From Bacteroidota bacterium (GTDB taxonomy: Bacteria > Bacteroidota > Bacteroidia > Flavobacteriales > Flavobacteriaceae), in NCBI GenBank assembly GCA_023386255.1, contig JAEWKB010000166.1:1-11762 (forward strand): a stretch of DNA of 11,762 nucleotides, written 5' to 3'. Both the position numbers and the translations under genes were made by a program. The notes under the pieces are model-generated. The model saw only the letters and a program-made list of their open reading frames with translations. It was not told the DNA's origin and did no database searches. Shown in pieces: positions 6,103 to 11,762 of the stretch (positions are counted from its first letter, which is position 1; the number at the start of each line of letters is the position of its first letter).

Positions 6103-6843
6103 ATGGGTATCATAAAAAAAATATTTAATAAATCCCGTTCTCCTGAAGACGGGATTTTTTTTACTGAAATGCAAAAAATGCTTGGCTTCAACCCCATGGA
6201 GCTGGCGCACTACCGAAGGGCATTTACGCACCGGTCAAGCAACAAGACCGACGAAAAAGGCAACCCCCTAAATTATGAAAGGCTTGAATTTCTTGGTGAC
6301 GCTATGCTGGGATCGGTGATTGCGGCGCATTTGTTTAACCAGGTTCCTGCAGGAGATGAAGGCTACCTTACCAAAATGCGCTCTAAAATTGTGAGCCGGG
6401 AACACCTTAATGAGCTGGGGCGCGACCTGAACCTTATAAAATGGGTAGAAAGCAAGGTGAATACACAGCATTTTGGCGAAAACATACATGGCAACCTATT
6501 CGAAGCATTAATCGGCGCTATATATCTGGACCGCGGCTTTACCTACTGCGAGAAATTCATTAAGAAGAAGGTAATAATTCCGTATGTGGACATCCCGAAA
6601 CTTGAAGGCAAGGTTATAAGCTATAAGAGCCTCCTCATTGAATGGTGCCAAAAAGAAAAGAAGCCGTTTCACTATGAAGTGTATGAGGACAACGGGAACG
6701 AAGGGCAGAAGTATTTTGCCGTAAAGCTAAAGATTGAAGGTAAAATTATAGCCAAAGCCAGGGCAACATCTAAAAAGAAAGCAGAGGAAAAAGCATCGCA
6801 AAGGGCATATTTTGCTTTTCAGGAAAAAATTAACAAAAAATAA
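6103..6843 (+). CDS. rnc: Ribonuclease III
   Basis: Double-strand-specific endoribonuclease for rRNA and mRNA processing. It has 246 aa: an endonuclease domain at about 18-160 and a double-stranded RNA-binding domain at about 172-243 (SYKSLLIEWCQKEKK ... KAEEKASQRAYFAF). The signature NYERLEFLGDA holds Glu59, Glu62 and Asp66. The second half-site reads GNLFEALIGAIYLDRGF: Glu134 is kept, but the usual Asp three residues earlier (E. coli Asp114) is Asn131. I believe this is common in Bacteroidota relatives, but that is from memory. The ATG at 6103 is preferred because MGIIKKIFNKSRSPEDGIFF resembles flavobacterial RNase III N-termini. It starts 9 nt after fabF. A terminator-shaped hairpin lies within codons 10-20. 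Confidence 0.95.
   Translation: MGIIKKIFNKSRSPEDGIFFTEMQKMLGFNPMELAHYRRAFTHRSSNKTDEKGNPLNYERLEFLGDAMLGSVIAAHLFNQVPAGDEGYLTKMRSKIVSREHLNELGRDLNLIKWVESKVNTQHFGENIHGNLFEALIGAIYLDRGFTYCEKFIKKKVIIPYVDIPKLEGKVISYKSLLIEWCQKEKKPFHYEVYEDNGNEGQKYFAVKLKIEGKIIAKARATSKKKAEEKASQRAYFAFQEKINKK
6130..6162 (+). terminator. Terminator-like hairpin inside the first codons of rnc
   Basis: AAATCCCGT (6130-6138) pairs perfectly with ACGGGATTT (6149-6157) around a 10-nt loop. The T run extends to 6162, giving eight T in all after the stem GC pairs. By shape this is a strong intrinsic terminator, yet it lies about 28 nt downstream of the rnc start codon and is read as Asn-Lys-Ser-Arg-Ser-Pro-Glu-Asp-Gly-Ile-Phe-Phe. 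It could end fabF transcripts or attenuate rnc. Confidence 0.65.
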
Positions 6844-6854
6844 ATTAACTTCTC

Positions 6855-6878
6855 ATTAACTAAAACGTTTTCGTTAAT
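6855..6878 (+). promoter_or_regulatory. 24-bp CG-centred palindrome upstream of the IPExxxVDY-pyk unit
   Basis: ATTAAC-T-AAAACGTTTT-C-GTTAAT is a perfect inverted repeat except for one position in each half (11 of 12 pairs). The central AACGTT with flanking A/T is the general form of LacI-family operators. It lies 12 nt after the rnc stop and about 52 nt upstream of the -7 candidate. No cognate regulator is in the window. Confidence 0.45.
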
Positions 6879-6929
6879 TAATTTAGCACAAACTTAATTT
6901 TACTGCTGTTTTTTCTCACGTTTAACTCG

Positions 6930-6937
6930 TATCTTTA
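6930..6937 (+). promoter_or_regulatory. Candidate -7 box for the IPExxxVDY-pyk unit
   Basis: TATCTTTA matches TAnnTTTG at seven of eight positions, with a T-rich stretch (6909-6914) near where a -33 element would be. It would give a leader of about 12-15 nt before the ATG at 6956. It is a weak match, and read-through from rnc is the alternative. Confidence 0.4.
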
Positions 6938-6955
6938 CGGCTTATTTGGATATAA

Positions 6956-7444
6956 ATGGCTATTCACAAATTAATGATTGATGACTTTGAATCAGTTGAT
7001 TTTGAACTGATCGCCATACACTCTTCACTCGAAGATTACAGGCTGGCCTATTTCATTAACCGTGAGCTTGAAATCCTTCTGGAAAAAAGTGAAGACAATA
7101 TAGGCATTAAGATTGCCGAAGGGGAAACATCATTTTCAAGATTTGTATTTGAGGATACCACCAATGATATCATGTGGAGCCTTATCCAAAATAAAAACCA
7201 GGTAACTTCTACAGGAACAGATACAACAACAACACTTTTTGATGGTAACGGTTATACTATTACAACCAATGTATTCCTGCTGCCCGAACTAAAAAAAGTA
7301 GATTATATCCTGAAAATTGAGAATACTCCCGCTGATTTCTGGCTGGATGAGCTTACCGACAGCCTCCTGGGGGTAAAACATATTACCACCGCCTATACTA
7401 TTGACCACAATAAACTAAAATCAAAGAACAATTTAATTTTTTAA
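6956..7444 (+). CDS. IPExxxVDY family protein
   Basis: A 162-aa protein of unknown function, of the kind annotated in flavobacterial genomes as IPExxxVDY family. The naming motif is present as LPELKKVDYILKI (about residues 108-120), with Leu in place of the first Ile. The N-terminal part (VDFELIAIHSSLEDYRLAYFINREL) looks helical and amphipathic. A second conserved-looking stretch, ENTPADFWLDELTDSLLGVKHITTAYTID, lies toward the C-terminus. There is no signal peptide, membrane segment or recognisable catalytic motif, so it is probably cytosolic. Its stop is only 5 nt before the pyruvate kinase ATG, so the two are almost certainly co-transcribed. That suggests, without proving, a role tied to pyruvate kinase or its translation. 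The ATG at 6956 follows an AT-rich leader and a TATCTTTA box. Confidence 0.8.
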   Translation: MAIHKLMIDDFESVDFELIAIHSSLEDYRLAYFINRELEILLEKSEDNIGIKIAEGETSFSRFVFEDTTNDIMWSLIQNKNQVTSTGTDTTTTLFDGNGYTITTNVFLLPELKKVDYILKIENTPADFWLDELTDSLLGVKHITTAYTIDHNKLKSKNNLIF

Positions 7445-7449
7445 ATAGA

Positions 7450-8880
7450 ATGCCAACAAGAAAGAAAACTAAAATTGTAGCCACATTAGGCCCCGCATGC
7501 AGCACCAGGGAAGTGATAAGAGACATGATAGATGCGGGCGTAAATGTATTTCGTATTAATTTTTCGCATGCTGATTATACTGATGTGCAGGAGCGTATAG
7601 ATATCATAAGGAGCCTTAACGATGAGTACGGCTACAACACCTCAATACTTGCCGATTTGCAGGGGCCAAAACTTCGTGTTGGGGTAATGAAAGAAGATGT
7701 TGTGGTAAGCAGGGGCGATGTTATTACCTTCCAGACGGCAGAAGATGTACCGGGAACTGCCGAAAGGGTATATATGAACTACAAAGAGTTTCCTAACGAT
7801 GTGAATCCGGGTGAGCGTGTTTTGCTTGATGACGGTAAATTAATGTTCGAGGTGCTTGAAACAAACCGCCGTGATGAAGTAAAAGCCATTGTTATACAAG
7901 GCGGCCCGCTTAAATCGAAAAAAGGCGTTAACCTTCCTAACACTAAAGTTTCGCTTCCGGCACTTACACAAAAGGATATTAAAGATGCCCTTTTTGCCAT
8001 TAAGGCAGAAGTAGACTGGATTGCGCTTTCTTTTGTAAGGACACCTAAAGACCTTGAGGAGCTGCAGGACCTTATATCACAAAATTCTGACCATAAAATT
8101 CCTATCATAGCAAAAATAGAAAAGCCTGAAGCGGTTGAAAATATAGATAAGATTGTGGCGTTTTGCGACGGGCTTATGGTAGCCCGTGGCGACCTGGGTG
8201 TTGAAGTACCCGCGCAGGAAGTGCCGCTTATCCAGAAAAAGCTGGTTAACCGTGCCAAGACAGCTCGTATACCTGTTATTATTGCCACACAGATGATGGA
8301 AACAATGATTACCAGCCTTACCCCTACCAGGGCCGAGGTTAATGACGTTGCCAACTCGGTTATGGATGGTGCCGATGCAGTGATGCTTTCGGGTGAAACA
8401 TCGGTGGGTAATTATCCTGTACAGGTTATTGAAAAAATGACTCAGATAATTGAAGCCGTTGAAGATTCTCCGCTTATTACGGTACCGCAAAATACGCCGC
8501 AGGTACGTACCAAGCGTTTCATTACTAAATCAATATGTTACCACGCCACGCAAATGGCCAACGTAATTAAAGCCAAGGCCATTACCACGCTTACCAATAG
8601 CGGCTACACAGCATTCCAGATATCAGCATGGAGGCCGAACGCACATATCCTGGTATTTACATCAAACAAAAAAATATTGACACAGATGAACCTGCTTTGG
8701 GGCGTAAATTCTTTTTACTATGATAAGTTCCTGAGCACTGACGAAACTGTTGAGGACATTAATGACATAGCTAAAGAAATGGGCTATGTAGAAAAGGGCG
8801 ATATGCTTATAAACCTTGCCGCCATGCCCGTAATAGAAAAAGGAATGGTTAACACCCTCAGGGTTTCAGAAATATCATAA
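7450..8880 (+). CDS. pyk: Pyruvate kinase
   Basis: Final glycolytic step: phosphoenolpyruvate plus ADP gives pyruvate plus ATP, in the cytosol. It has 476 aa, the usual length. The N-terminal KTKIVATLGPACST opens the A domain. FRINFSH carries Arg35, Asn37 and Ser39 for substrate and potassium binding. The B domain spans about 71-170. The signature IIAKIEKPEAVENID supplies catalytic Lys222 and metal ligand Glu224, with Asp248 in MVARGDLGVE. ATQMMETM and GADAVMLSGETSVGNYP are also standard. The C-terminal regulatory domain (about 355-476) includes TTLTNSGYTAFQISAWRPN. The gene lies 5 nt after the IPExxxVDY gene and is closed by a strong terminator, so the pair forms one unit. Confidence 0.97.
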   Translation: MPTRKKTKIVATLGPACSTREVIRDMIDAGVNVFRINFSHADYTDVQERIDIIRSLNDEYGYNTSILADLQGPKLRVGVMKEDVVVSRGDVITFQTAEDVPGTAERVYMNYKEFPNDVNPGERVLLDDGKLMFEVLETNRRDEVKAIVIQGGPLKSKKGVNLPNTKVSLPALTQKDIKDALFAIKAEVDWIALSFVRTPKDLEELQDLISQNSDHKIPIIAKIEKPEAVENIDKIVAFCDGLMVARGDLGVEVPAQEVPLIQKKLVNRAKTARIPVIIATQMMETMITSLTPTRAEVNDVANSVMDGADAVMLSGETSVGNYPVQVIEKMTQIIEAVEDSPLITVPQNTPQVRTKRFITKSICYHATQMANVIKAKAITTLTNSGYTAFQISAWRPNAHILVFTSNKKILTQMNLLWGVNSFYYDKFLSTDETVEDINDIAKEMGYVEKGDMLINLAAMPVIEKGMVNTLRVSEIS

Positions 8881-8883
8881 CAC

Positions 8884-8912
8884 AAAACTCCCGCACTTGC
8901 GGGAGTTTTTTT
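8884..8912 (+). terminator. Rho-independent terminator after pyk
   Basis: ACTCCCGC (8887-8894) pairs with GCGGGAGT (8899-8906) around the tetraloop ACTT, extended by three A-T pairs and ending in seven T. It is the clearest terminator in the window, and begins 4 nt after the pyk stop. Confidence 0.92.
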
Positions 8913-8924
8913 ATCTTGCTGTTA

Positions 8925-8932
8925 TAATTTTG
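8925..8932 (+). promoter_or_regulatory. -7 box of the DinB-superfamily gene
   Basis: TAATTTTG is a perfect TAnnTTTG match. It ends only 10 nt before the ATG at 8943, so the leader would be about 5 nt or less. The T run of the preceding terminator lies where a -33 element would be. Confidence 0.55.
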
Positions 8933-8942
8933 TCACACTATT

Positions 8943-9431
8943 ATGACATCAGCCAAACAACTGGCAAACCGGTTAAGGGAAGTAGTACTTAACGGAACAT
9001 GGATTGCCAACACCAACTTTAAGAATGAACTCGTACAACTTCCCATTGCTGCGGCAGTGGCCAAAATTGAATCTTTAAATACCATTTCAGCTCTTGCGCA
9101 GCATATTCACTACTATATTGCCGGGATATTAAATGTTTTTAAGGGCGGATCATTAGACATCAGGGACAAATACAGTTTTGATTTTGCCCCGGTGGTGTCT
9201 CAGGAGCAATGGGATGGCATACTCTTTAAGCTTTTTGCTGATACCGAAGAGCTTGCACAGAAGATAGAACAAATTCCTGATGAAAAGCTGGATGATGTTT
9301 TTGTTGATGAGAAATATGGCACCTGTCGCCGCAATATTGACGGAATGATTGAACACTGCTATTACCATTTGGGACAAATCATGCTCCTGAAAAGGCTAAT
9401 TTCAGCCGGGACAGACAAGGATATTAATTAA
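8943..9431 (+). CDS. DinB-superfamily (YfiT/DinB-like) putative metal-dependent protein
   Basis: A 162-aa four-helix-bundle protein of the DinB/YfiT superfamily. This family is named after Bacillus DinB and is unrelated to the polymerase IV dinB gene also in this window. The likely metal triad is His54 (or His56) in LAQHIHYYIAGIL, plus His138 and His142 in MIEHCYYHLGQIMLLKRL, in the normal spacing at the end of helices 2 and 4. Some family members are thiol-dependent S-transferases, for example with bacillithiol or mycothiol, but most have no assigned reaction, and none can be given here. There is no signal peptide. The gene appears to be transcribed alone from TAATTTTG with an extremely short leader. 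The next gene, 42 nt downstream, has its own promoter box. Confidence 0.82.
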   Translation: MTSAKQLANRLREVVLNGTWIANTNFKNELVQLPIAAAVAKIESLNTISALAQHIHYYIAGILNVFKGGSLDIRDKYSFDFAPVVSQEQWDGILFKLFADTEELAQKIEQIPDEKLDDVFVDEKYGTCRRNIDGMIEHCYYHLGQIMLLKRLISAGTDKDIN

Positions 9432-9446
9432 TAGAAACTCTTTTAT

Positions 9447-9454
9447 TATATTTG
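9447..9454 (+). promoter_or_regulatory. -7 box of the Bax inhibitor-1-like gene
   Basis: TATATTTG is a perfect TAnnTTTG match 19 nt before the ATG at 9474. No -33 TTTG is seen upstream. The position just after the DinB-superfamily stop supports a separate transcript. Confidence 0.55.
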
Positions 9455-9473
9455 GACATATAAAATTATAATT

Positions 9474-10250
9474 ATGAACCTTAAATCAAACAACCCTTTC
9501 TTAAAAAACAAGGCTTTTGCTAAGACTGCTACAGTATATGATGCCGAAGGCAATCCCGTAAATGTTATTGATTATAACGATACCATGACGGTTAACGGGA
9601 CTATTAATAAAAGTATCTTACTGTTTATAACGCTCGTAGCAAGCGCATTTATCAGCGTATTCTTAATCCTGTTTCAGGGTGTTAACCCTATGGTGTTAGG
9701 TATAGGTGGAGGTATTGCCGGTTTTGTTACCGTACTTGTGGCAGGCTTTAAACCTGATTATAGCAGCTACATGGCTCCGGCCTATTCTGTTTTTAAAGGG
9801 CTTTTTGTGGGTGCAATATCTTTAATATTTGAATTTATGTATCCCGGTATTGTTTTGCAGGCTGTAGGCGCAACTATGGTAACCTTTATGGTTTGTTTTT
9901 TACTATACAGGTTTAAGGTGGTTAAAGTTACACAACAGTTTAAGTCTATCGTAATTGCGGCAACACTTGCAGTGTTTACCTATTACTTGATTTCGTTTGT
10001 GTTAAACCTTGCTTTTGGTTTCCAGGCAGTACATTATGGCGATTCATTAGCAAGCATAGGTATCAGTGTAGTGGTAATAATACTTGCAGCGCTAAACCTG
10101 TTCCTGGATTTTGACATGATTGAACAGGGTGCGCAAAGCAGTCTGCCTAAACATATGGAATGGTTTGGTGCAATGGGCCTTATGGTAACGCTGGTATGGC
10201 TTTACATTGAGTTCCTCCGCTTGTTTGCCAAGTTATCGAGCAGGGACTAG
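9474..10250 (+). CDS. Bax inhibitor-1/YccA-family membrane protein
   Basis: A 258-aa inner-membrane protein with seven hydrophobic segments at roughly 46-66, 72-91, 101-121, 125-145, 158-180, 191-212 and 228-250. A polar cytosolic N-terminus begins with the SNNPFLKNKAF-type motif typical of the Bax inhibitor-1-like branch. The acidic pair Asp212 and Asp214 in NLFLDFDMIEQGAQ, at the end of segment six, is where related bacterial BI-1 proteins (Bacillus YetJ) have pH-sensing aspartates that gate calcium leak. The last segment has WLYIEFLRLF. Calcium or proton leak is therefore the best functional guess, untested in this lineage. It is a single-gene transcript with its own -7 box and a terminator 24 nt after the stop. 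Confidence 0.9.
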   Translation: MNLKSNNPFLKNKAFAKTATVYDAEGNPVNVIDYNDTMTVNGTINKSILLFITLVASAFISVFLILFQGVNPMVLGIGGGIAGFVTVLVAGFKPDYSSYMAPAYSVFKGLFVGAISLIFEFMYPGIVLQAVGATMVTFMVCFLLYRFKVVKVTQQFKSIVIAATLAVFTYYLISFVLNLAFGFQAVHYGDSLASIGISVVVIILAALNLFLDFDMIEQGAQSSLPKHMEWFGAMGLMVTLVWLYIEFLRLFAKLSSRD

Positions 10251-10274
10251 CCTGTAATAAAGATATAATACATT

Positions 10275-10298
10275 AAGCTGCTTACAAGCAGCTTTTTT
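10275..10298 (+). terminator. Terminator between the BI-1-like gene and convergent dinB
   Basis: AAGCTGCT (10275-10282) pairs with AGCAGCTT (10287-10294) around TACA, followed by T to 10298. It lies 4 nt beyond the dinB stop codon on the opposite strand. The same hairpin read on the minus strand has only a weak T-rich tail, so it mainly serves the plus-strand gene. Confidence 0.85.
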
Positions 10299-10302
10299 GT
10301 TG

Positions 10303-11418
10303 CTAAAAATCAAATTTAAGCTGTACCGCTACCTGCTTCTTTACTTTGTTTTCGGCATCAGTGTTTAAATTCGATAGTGATATACCTAATAATCGCACTG
10401 ATTCTTTCGGCTTTTCCTGGTAAAGCAGTTCTTTTACAGCTTCCATAATAAGGCTTTTATCGGAAATGAAATATTGAATTGTTTTACTGCGGGTTTGTAC
10501 GGTAAAGTCGCTGTATTTTATTTTTAATGTAACCGTTTTACCGGCAATTTTCTTTTTTTTCAGCCTGCGTTCCAGTTCACCCGCAATCTGTTCCAGCTTT
10601 TCTTCCATAAAAACCTCTGAAACCAGGTTTTCATTAAAAGTATGCTCTGTACCTACAGACTTTGCTATCCTGTCGGGTTTCACTTCGCTGGTATGTATGC
10701 CCCGTACCACATAGTAGTAATAGGCGCCCGATTTGCCAAAATGCTCCGTAAGGTATTCAATAGTTTTTTCTTTGAGATCCTTTCCAGTAAAGATGCCTAA
10801 CTGATACATCTTCTCCTCAGTTACCTTCCCAACCCCATAAAATTTACCAATAGGAAGATTCTCCAGGAACTCAATAACCTCATCAGGATTCACTGTTTTT
10901 TGCCCATTTGGCTTATTATAATCGCTGGCAACTTTAGCAATAAATTTATTTATTGAAATCCCTGCCGATGCCGTTAAACCCGTCTCCTCAAATATGCGTT
11001 TGCGTATTTCGGCGGCAATCATGGTGGCACTCGGATTTCCTTTTTTATTTACCGTAACATCAAGATAGGCTTCATCAAGCGAGAGTGGCTCTACCAAATC
11101 GGTATAATCGTAAAATATTTTGCGTATCTGGGCAGATACAGCCCGGTATTTATCAAAGTTGGTTTTAACAAAGATAAGCTGCGGGCATTTCTTTTTTGCC
11201 AGATAACCGCTCATGGCGCTGCGCACGCCAAACTTTCGGGCTTCATAACTGGCTGCTGACACTACTCCCCTTGTTTCACCCCCGCCTACAGCAATAGGCT
11301 TGCCCCGCAGTTCCGGATTATCCCGCTGCTCTACCGAGGCATAAAACGCATCCATATCTACATGGATGATTTTACGTAAAGGGAGTTTCAAGTCGTCAGT
11401 CGCAATCACAGCTTTCAA
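10303..11418 (-). CDS. dinB: DNA polymerase IV (Y-family translesion polymerase)
   Basis: Error-prone lesion-bypass polymerase, about 371 aa against 351 in E. coli. Palm-domain metal ligands are Asp21 in IIHVDMDAFYASVEQRDNP and Asp115-Glu116 in PLSLDEAYLDVT. The steric gate is the second aromatic of the first motif, Tyr26. Helix-hairpin-helix residues (IGKFYGVGKVTEEKMYQLGI) lie at about 195-214 and the little-finger domain at about 245-360. The extreme C-terminus QLKFDF looks like a beta-clamp-binding motif. No ATG occurs in frame before Met22, which is inside the active site. The start must be non-ATG: TTG at 11418, GTG at 11409, or TTG at 11391, which would give MKLPLRKIIHVDMDAF. The 11418 end is the longest possible. 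The promoter box TATCTTTG lies 20 nt upstream. I see no LexA-type operator. Confidence 0.93.
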   Translation of the reverse strand: MKAVIATDDLKLPLRKIIHVDMDAFYASVEQRDNPELRGKPIAVGGGETRGVVSAASYEARKFGVRSAMSGYLAKKKCPQLIFVKTNFDKYRAVSAQIRKIFYDYTDLVEPLSLDEAYLDVTVNKKGNPSATMIAAEIRKRIFEETGLTASAGISINKFIAKVASDYNKPNGQKTVNPDEVIEFLENLPIGKFYGVGKVTEEKMYQLGIFTGKDLKEKTIEYLTEHFGKSGAYYYYVVRGIHTSEVKPDRIAKSVGTEHTFNENLVSEVFMEEKLEQIAGELERRLKKKKIAGKTVTLKIKYSDFTVQTRSKTIQYFISDKSLIMEAVKELLYQEKPKESVRLLGISLSNLNTDAENKVKKQVAVQLKFDF

Positions 11419-11438
11419 TCAAAATGTAAATCGTACTT

Positions 11439-11469
11439 CAAAGATAATGTACAGAAGCGTGACTGGAAA
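11439..11469 (-). promoter_or_regulatory. Promoter of dinB
   Basis: The minus strand has TATCTTTG (11446-11439), a perfect -7 box, with TTTCC (11469-11465) an 18-nt spacer upstream as an imperfect -33. Transcription would start near 11434. The position supports a dinB transcript separate from the gene to the right. Confidence 0.6.
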
Positions 11470-11481
11470 CTGAGACTTACA

Positions 11482-11762
11482 CTATTTGTTCCTGAAGTTG
11501 GGGAAGAAGAAAGAACCGGGCCTGCGCTTAAAGTGCCCCCATACTGATAACATTATAAGGCGAAGTTCTGAAAGCGGGATGTTTCGGGAACGGAATGCCA
11601 ATCCCATGGAAAGACCGAAGCTAACCAAAAAGTTCATGAGCCCGATAATGCCTATGCCAAATATACCCCAAAACAGCAGCTCATGAGGCACATTATAATT
11701 AGCTCCATAAATACCTAATGCAAGATTACCACTGGCAAAAGTAATATGGCGCACATCAAGGT
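11482..11762 (-). CDS. C-terminal fragment of a membrane protein resembling the SpecificRecomb (so-called site-specific recombinase) family
   Basis: The frame is open to the right edge (codons for Leu-Asp-Val-Arg-His continue to the boundary), so only about the last 92 residues are seen and the true start lies outside. The visible part has HITFASGNLALGIYGANY, then a hydrophobic stretch (LLFWGIFGIGIIGLMNFLVSFGLSMGLAF) that makes one or two membrane segments. A basic tail, FRSRNIPLSELRLI...FKRRPGSFFFP, follows. This resembles the C-terminus of the SpecificRecomb family, long integral-membrane proteins labelled site-specific recombinase from an old assignment. Nothing visible looks like a recombinase active site. 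Identification is from memory of the family ending and is moderate only. The stop lies 63 nt upstream of dinB, which has its own promoter. Confidence 0.55.
   Translation of the reverse strand, partial: LDVRHITFASGNLALGIYGANYNVPHELLFWGIFGIGIIGLMNFLVSFGLSMGLAFRSRNIPLSELRLIMLSVWGHFKRRPGSFFFPNFRNK

Noticed and set aside
6169..6171. Downstream ATG as the real rnc start, placing the hairpin in a normal intergenic gap
   Set aside because: The upstream residues (IFNKSRSPEDGIFF) look like a normal flavobacterial RNase III N-terminus, and the start at 6103 is well placed after fabF. Not fully excluded, so the hairpin is reported as a finding.
7779..8354. 191-aa open frame antisense to pyk
   Set aside because: The frame is a low-complexity Ser/Ile-rich shadow of a highly conserved gene, with no family resemblance and no promoter.
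11405..11480. SOS (LexA-type) operator upstream of dinB
   Set aside because: I looked for a palindromic damage-response box around the promoter and saw none that I could support.
11482..11762. Mobile element suggested by the recombinase name of the right-edge family
   Set aside because: Only a membrane-spanning C-terminus is visible. There are no catalytic motifs, terminal repeats or attachment sites, and the family label is historical.

Overview
The window reads as a chromosomal housekeeping segment from a flavobacterium (Bacteroidota, close to Flavobacterium). Four things point there. Gene order purN // acpP-fabF-rnc-(IPExxxVDY protein)-pyk is a familiar flavobacterial arrangement. The PurF is the long flavobacterial form. 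Promoters match the Bacteroidota -7 box TAnnTTTG, several of them perfectly, and genes lack Shine-Dalgarno sequences. Base composition is moderately AT-rich with very AT-rich gaps. There are no rRNA or tRNA genes, no CRISPR array, no insertion sequence and no sign of a recently acquired island.

Layout, left to right. Positions 1-2321 hold a minus-strand pair: a PfkB-family kinase (1389-2321) and, after a terminator, an amidophosphoribosyltransferase that runs off the left edge (1-1331). A VOC/PhnB-like protein (2489-2995) is divergent from the kinase. Next come minus-strand rnhA (3056-3535) and purN (3659-4228). Both gaps around rnhA are built from the same degenerate 8-bp repeat. Divergent from purN is a plus-strand fatty acid and RNA block: acpP (4406-4642), fabF (4840-6093) and rnc (6103-6843). 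It is followed by an IPExxxVDY-family protein and pyk (6956-8880), closed by a strong terminator. Two single genes follow: a DinB-superfamily protein (8943-9431) and a Bax inhibitor-1-like membrane protein (9474-10250). A terminator near 10275-10298 separates these from minus-strand DNA polymerase IV (10303-11418). The right edge carries the C-terminal end of a membrane protein resembling the SpecificRecomb family (11482-11762).

How the genes work together. PurF and PurN catalyse steps 1 and 3 of de novo purine synthesis, and the PfkB kinase beside purF may act on ribose or a nucleoside. AcpP carries the acyl chains that FabF elongates. RNase III, RNase HI and Pol IV are nucleic-acid functions that are not a single pathway. 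Pyruvate kinase ends glycolysis.

No new multi-gene system is evident in the proteins. The unexplained signals are non-coding: the octamer tracts bracketing rnhA, a terminator-shaped hairpin inside the first codons of rnc, hairpins just upstream of purF and fabF, and a 24-bp CG-centred palindrome upstream of the pyk unit.
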